The translations under genes and the position numbers were made by a program. The notes under the pieces are model-generated. The model made no database searches. It worked only from the letters and a program-made list of their open reading frames with translations, and was not told the DNA's origin. From Rhodospirillaceae bacterium (lineage in GTDB: Bacteria; Pseudomonadota; Alphaproteobacteria; Rhodospirillales; 2-02-FULL-58-16), in contig JAUXMA010000053.1 in assembly GCA_030623425.1 (NCBI GenBank), positions 1 through 8,779 of the forward strand: 8,779 nt of DNA, written 5' to 3'. How positions within the stretch are numbered: the first letter of the stretch is position 1; each line of letters starts with the position of its first letter. Below are positions 6,301-8,779 of this stretch, piece after piece.

Positions 6301-7245
6301 ATGTGCGATCTTACAAACCCAATCTTCAGCAACGAATCTGCCGCTCGTAAGCATCTTGAATCCCTCCGTTGGGTTGACGGGCGGTTCTGCCCGCACTGTG
6401 GCGAGGCCGAAAACACAAGTTTTATCCGTGGCAAGAAGCACCGCCCCGGCCTGTACTACTGCAATTCCTGCAAGATGCAGTTTACCGTCACCGTTGGCAC
6501 CGTCTTTGAGCGCTCAAAGATACCGCTTCACAAGTGGATGTTGGCCTATCACCTGATGTGCGCCTCGACGAAAGGCATTAGCGCCCATCAACTTCACCGT
6601 ATGCTCGGGTTAACCTACAAAAGTGCTTGGTTCATGGCCCACCGCATCCGCGAATCCATGAAAGACGATAACCCCGGACCCATGGGCAGGAGCGGCGTCA
6701 GCGTCGAGGCCGACGAGACATACATCGGCAGCAACAAACGCGCCCGCCAGCACCGCAAGCGGTTCCCGCGCATCAAAAGCACGCGCGGCGGGAAGGACTC
6801 AATGAAAGTCGTTACCCTCGTTGAGCGCGGCGGGCCGATCCGCTCGTTCAAGGTGGACCACGTGAACGCCGTCACCATCCAAGATATTCTATTCCGTAAC
6901 GTGGATCGCAAGAGCGGGTTAATGACTGATGAAGCCAGTGTTTACCGAGAAGCCGGGCGCGAGTTTGCCGCTCATAAATCGGTTGTCCGTTCCCGTGGAG
7001 AATACGCCCGTGGTTTTGGTATCCACGTCAACACACTGGAAGGCTATTTCTCGATCTTCAAGCGCGGGATAAAGGGCGTCTACCAGCATTGCGCGGAGAA
7101 GCACCTACAGCGTTATCTCTGCGAATTTGATTTCCGCTACAACACCCGCCAGATAACCGACGCGGAACGTGCCTATAAAGCCCTTCAAGGCATCGAGGGA
7201 AAGCGCCTCACCTATCGGCGGACTGGTGAGCGGGCGAACGTCTAA
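6301..7245 (+). CDS. IS1595-family (ISXO2-like) transposase
   Basis: A 314-residue DDE transposase, full length for the family. The N terminus has a zinc ribbon with CPHC (about 34-37) and CNSC (about 55-58), used for DNA binding. A helical segment with KWMLAYHLM and the HQLHRMLGLTYKSAWFMAHRIR recognition region follows. The catalytic acids are likely in VEADETYIG (about 135-143), MTDEASVY (about 208-215) and NTLEGYFSIFKRG (about 243-255). The C-terminal KHLQRYLCEFDFRYN is the usual family ending. No frameshift or stop interrupts it, so it may be active. The gene stands alone with its own promoter, not in the operon. Confidence 0.93.
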   Translation: MCDLTNPIFSNESAARKHLESLRWVDGRFCPHCGEAENTSFIRGKKHRPGLYYCNSCKMQFTVTVGTVFERSKIPLHKWMLAYHLMCASTKGISAHQLHRMLGLTYKSAWFMAHRIRESMKDDNPGPMGRSGVSVEADETYIGSNKRARQHRKRFPRIKSTRGGKDSMKVVTLVERGGPIRSFKVDHVNAVTIQDILFRNVDRKSGLMTDEASVYREAGREFAAHKSVVRSRGEYARGFGIHVNTLEGYFSIFKRGIKGVYQHCAEKHLQRYLCEFDFRYNTRQITDAERAYKALQGIEGKRLTYRRTGERANV

Positions 7246-7256
7246 GCCAAAGCTGA

Positions 7257-7274
7257 CACGAAAACAATTTCGTG
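7257..7274 (+). terminator. Small hairpin after the transposase gene, possible weak terminator
   Basis: CACGAAA (7257-7263) pairs perfectly with TTTCGTG (7268-7274) around a 4-base loop, 11 bases after the transposase stop. No run of T follows directly, so intrinsic termination would be weak; it could also be part of the IS end. Confidence 0.3.
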
Positions 7275-7288
7275 CCTTCTTGCGCCGG

Positions 7289-7317
7289 TTGACTCAGAAA
7301 TAGTGCAGAGTCACGAT
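7289..7317 (+). promoter_or_regulatory. Possible promoter with dyad before the 145-residue gene
   Basis: TTGACT (7289-7294) is followed 17 bases later by CACGAT (7312-7317), a poor -10. Inside it, GACTC (7291-7295) and GAGTC (7308-7312) form a 5-bp dyad that could be an operator. It lies about 30 bases before the ORF start at 7349. Confidence 0.3.
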
Positions 7318-7348
7318 TCCCCAACTGATCTATAGAGGAGAATGAAAC

Positions 7349-7786
7349 ATGAAACCGGATCAAAAACGAATTCGGATCGAAGTCTCAGACATTATTGGCG
7401 CTGGAACAAATGCGGATGGTTCCATTGCCGGTTTGGAACTACGCATTAACGACACCGAGATTATCGAATTGGCATTTTCCACAGATCAAATTGTCAAAGC
7501 TATTTACTGGTTTCTTGTGGCCCAAAAAAAAGCACTGGAGACATCTGAGACGACAGGAACGGTTCGGTCTCTACCTGCGTTTCCCACGTTCGGAGTTGCA
7601 ATAGGTCCTTCCGCTAAGGGCGAGTCAACCATCTTTCAATTCTCACTGGAGAACGATATCCCGCTTACTCTTTCTCTCCCCACATCACGCTTGAAGAGTG
7701 TGAAACAACATATCGATGAATATATCCAAGTCCTGGAGGATCCCAACTCCACCGTATCGAAATGGGCCAATCAGAAAGAGAACTAG
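7349..7786 (+). CDS. Hypothetical protein, 145 residues
   Basis: I do not recognise a family with confidence. The start is supported by AGAGGAG (7334-7340), 8 bases before ATG. The protein is soluble, with no signal peptide, no cysteine and no membrane segment. Two similar alternating strand-helix units are suggested. One has RIRIEVSDIIG and LELRINDTEIIELAF followed by a helix (about 46-62). The other has STIFQFSLENDIPLTLSLP followed by the helix SRLKSVKQHIDEYIQVLED near the C terminus. It ends 3 bases from the end of a convergent small gene. Base composition is lower in GC than the metal operon, consistent with a separate origin. Confidence 0.7.
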   Translation: MKPDQKRIRIEVSDIIGAGTNADGSIAGLELRINDTEIIELAFSTDQIVKAIYWFLVAQKKALETSETTGTVRSLPAFPTFGVAIGPSAKGESTIFQFSLENDIPLTLSLPTSRLKSVKQHIDEYIQVLEDPNSTVSKWANQKEN

Positions 7787-7789
7787 CAA

Positions 7790-7945
7790 TCATTTTCCCT
7801 TACCTATTTCGTTCTTCGAATTAAGCGTCTTTTTTTCTTTATGCGGCTTCGGCGGTGTCTTGAGCGCCCGCGTCAACGCTTCGTCCCGGCGCTTGGCCGC
7901 TTCTTCTTCGGTTAGTTCATCTTGATCTTTTGTGGTGTTTGCCAT
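7790..7945 (-). CDS. Small charged hypothetical protein, 51 residues
   Basis: ATG at 7945 runs to TGA at 7790. The product is strongly charged: an acidic start (DQDELTEEEAAKRRDEA), then TRALKTPPKPHKEKK and a basic tail. I recall short alphaproteobacterial proteins that share the RRDEAL-RALKTPPKPHK pattern, often near mobile or toxin-antitoxin-like genes, but no function that I can name. The pattern makes it a credible real gene although it is below the usual length cut. No clear Shine-Dalgarno precedes it. Its start codon overlaps that of a divergent ORF (ATG 7944 on the other strand), and its 3' end nearly meets the 145-residue gene. Confidence 0.6.
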   Translation of the reverse strand: MANTTKDQDELTEEEAAKRRDEALTRALKTPPKPHKEKKTLNSKNEIGKGK

Positions 7946-8256
7946 GATGGAAAACTACGAAAGTGATGAGTTTTGGGCTGCCGCGATTCAAATTCCAGAC
8001 AAATTCAAAATTGCTCTTGCTGACTTTATCATCAATTTCGGGCGCATCGAAACCGCAATGGACCACCTCAGTCTTCGGCGACACCGCCGCTGCTATGTCA
8101 ACTAGATTCACCGGCGAACCCGGTGCTGTAATGGATGGCTCCCCATTCACCTTGCCTGAATTGATCGAGAATGCTGCAACCGCTAAAACTGTGGAAAGGG
8201 CTATACTGGACTTAATACGCGAGCCAGCTCCATCGCGCGATGGACGCGGGTGCTAA
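7944..8256 (+). pseudogene. Frameshifted hypothetical gene
   Basis: From ATG 7944 or 7947 the frame reads MENYESDEFWAAAIQIPDKF, then ADFIINFGRIETAMDHL, and ends at TAG 8103-8105 after an arginine-rich tail that looks non-native. In the +1 frame, from about 8068, a protein-like stretch continues: SVFGDTAAAMSTRF, then FTLPELIENAATAKTVERAI, to TAA 8254-8256. Joining the two frames near 8064-8072 gives one plausible protein of about 103 residues, whose first part resembles small helical proteins with a F.....GR.E.A.D.L pattern. No Shine-Dalgarno is visible. The exact shift point cannot be fixed by eye. Confidence 0.4.
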
Positions 8257-8374
8257 CTTCCGATGGCGTCAAGTGCCCACTCGCAAGGTCTGTTATCTCT
8301 TCTCGTAAAACCGCTGCCCCCGCCTCGATCATCTCAGGCGTGATTTCAATTTCGTCTTCGCCGACCTGATCGCT
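8201..8374 (-). pseudogene. 5'-truncated small hypothetical gene
   Basis: The minus-strand frame is open from 8374 to TAG at 8201 and reads as a credible protein: EDEIEITPEMIEAGAAVL, then REEITDLASGHLTPSEVSTR and VHRAMELARVL. An in-frame TAA (8377-8375) stands just before it, and the only ATG is internal (8332, leaving 43 residues) without a Shine-Dalgarno. So either the real start was lost by a frameshift (ATG 8386 lies in the adjacent frame, reading MLKRSGRRRR), or a short form starts at 8332. No function recognised. Its 3' end overlaps the tail of the convergent frameshifted gene. Confidence 0.45.
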
Positions 8375-8422
8375 TTAACATTATGCGAATCGCTTATACT
8401 TGTGTTAAGTATATAATCACAT

Positions 8423-8452
8423 TTGCTTTCGGTCAGAACATAAGATGAATAT
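8423..8452 (+). promoter_or_regulatory. Candidate recA promoter with LexA-like box
   Basis: GAAC (8436-8439), N7, GAAT (8447-8450) matches seven of eight fixed positions of the alphaproteobacterial SOS box GAAC-N7-GAAC. It would overlap a possible -10 GAATAT (8447-8452), 18 bases after TTGCTT (8423-8428), as expected for a LexA-repressed recA promoter. A second 7/8 match (GAAC 8506-8509, GTAC 8517-8520) covers the leader ORF start. A lone TATAAT at 8412-8417 has no good -35. The surrounding stretch 8375-8505 is AT-rich and shows no gene I trust. Confidence 0.4.
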
Positions 8453-8514
8453 GGTCTTAAATAACAATTATATATCAACGCCTTAAAAAAATATCTTGCG
8501 GAGGAGAACAAATC

Positions 8515-8559
8515 ATGTACTTTGCTTTGGATTGCATCTCCGCATACCATATGAAATAA
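8515..8559 (+). CDS. 14-codon leader ORF upstream of recA
   Basis: ATG 8515 to TAA 8557-8559 encodes MYFALDCISAYHMK. It is preceded by GGAGGAG (8500-8506), the strongest Shine-Dalgarno in the window, at 8-base spacing. The recA start lies 12 bases after its stop, with a weaker GAGG (8562-8565) of its own. It may be a translated leader that couples or tunes recA translation. It could also be chance: the strong site could serve only as a ribosome entry point. Confidence 0.4.
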   Translation: MYFALDCISAYHMK

Positions 8560-8571
8560 GTGAGGCAGGTC

Positions 8572-8779
8572 ATGGCTGAAAACGTTTTACGACTCGTGGA
8601 AAAGGATACGATGGACAAGAACAAGGCCCTGGAAGCCGCCGTCTCCCAGATCGAAAGGGCTTTCGGCAAGGGCTCGGTGATGCGCCTCGGCCAACGCGAA
8701 ACCGTCGAAACCGAGGTCGTCTCCACCGGTTCCCTGGGCCTCGACATCGCCCTTGGCATCGGCGGCCTGCCGCGCGGCC
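8572..8779 (+). CDS. recA: RecA recombinase, 5' part only
   Basis: The first 69 codons of RecA, which forms filaments on single-stranded DNA, drives strand exchange and stimulates LexA self-cleavage. Visible are the N-terminal helix region ([20 protein letters not shown]), SVMRLG, and [19 protein letters not shown], which leads into the Walker A motif just beyond the window. ATG 8572 is chosen because [10 protein letters not shown] matches the usual alphaproteobacterial N-terminal extension and GAGG lies 6 bases upstream. ATG 8611 would be a shorter alternative. The gene is cut by the window edge, not by mutation. It marks the return to core chromosome. Confidence 0.96.
   Translation, partial: MAENVLRLVEKDTMDKNKALEAAVSQIERAFGKGSVMRLGQRETVETEVVSTGSLGLDIALGIGGLPRG

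Larger units (their letters stand above)
6225..7253 (+). mobile_element. IS1595-family insertion sequence, ends not firmly resolved
   Basis: The span is built around the intact transposase at 6301-7245. The given limits are a short inverted match only (GCTTTGGC at 6225-6232, GCCAAAGC at 7246-7253), which could be chance. I could not see longer terminal inverted repeats or a confident target-site duplication. The true element may be wider by tens of bases on either side. Confidence 0.4.

Noticed and set aside
6225..7253. GCTTTGGC/GCCAAAGC as true IS terminal inverted repeats
   Set aside because: Only 8 bp match, the right copy abuts the stop codon, and no target duplication was seen; used only as provisional limits.
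7805..7842. Hairpin TTCG/CGAA followed by a T-run as terminator of the 145-residue gene
   Set aside because: The stem is only 4 bp, about 13 bases separate it from the T-run, and the T-run encodes lysines of the minus-strand gene.
7917..8150. Minus-strand 77-residue ORF
   Set aside because: Shadow of the frameshifted plus-strand gene, and it overlaps the start of the better-supported 51-residue minus-strand gene.
8329..8550. Minus-strand 73-residue ORF upstream of recA
   Set aside because: It runs through the AT-rich promoter region antisense to the leader ORF, and its end is a wrong-frame reading of the fragment at 8201-8374.
1..8779. CRISPR arrays, tRNA or rRNA genes, classical merT/merP/merA
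   Set aside because: No spaced short repeats, no tRNA-like cloverleaf or rRNA sequence, and no such mer products were found by reading both strands.

Overview
The window looks like a high-GC alphaproteobacterial chromosome, probably Rhodospirillales-like. This rests on the 5' end of a typical alphaproteobacterial recA at the right edge and on the codon use. An accessory block of metal genes, an insertion-sequence transposase and several small, partly decayed genes lies to the left of recA.

Left block (1-6139). A 114-bp sequence is present at both ends as an exact direct repeat (1-114 and 6026-6139), with a heavy-metal cluster between the copies. The cluster opens with a MerR-class promoter and the first ~35-40 codons of a merR regulator that has lost its rest. 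A second MerR-class promoter follows, carrying the same operator half-sites (CCGTA-N6-TACGG, which I recognise as the mercury-operon type). Behind it lies one tight operon, 520-5916: two CcdA/DsbD-like membrane proteins, a cysteine-free secreted protein of 479 residues that I cannot assign, and a heavy-metal P1B-type ATPase with a metal-binding (HMA) domain at each end. No merT, merP or merA is visible. My inference is a metal-inducible transport or detoxification system for a thiophilic metal, in which membrane thiol-disulfide proteins and a periplasmic factor work with an unusual ATPase whose ion-path motif is YPC instead of CPC. The 3' end of the ATPase gene overlaps, on the opposite strand, the last codons of a UPF0060/YnfA-like gene. 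That overlap marks an old recombination junction close to the right repeat.

Middle (6140-7786). About 100 bp after the right repeat show nothing I can assign. Then comes an intact IS1595-type (ISXO2-like) transposase with a strong sigma-70-type promoter, followed by an unassigned 145-residue protein with its own good ribosome-binding site.

Right block (7787-8571). This part is lower in GC and holds small genes absent from simple ORF lists: a 51-residue basic/acidic protein on the minus strand, a frameshifted plus-strand gene starting at the same bases, and a 5'-less minus-strand gene fragment. An AT-rich stretch of about 140 bp follows, with a possible LexA site and a 14-codon leader ORF carrying a very strong Shine-Dalgarno. 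recA then starts at 8572 and runs off the window before its Walker A motif.
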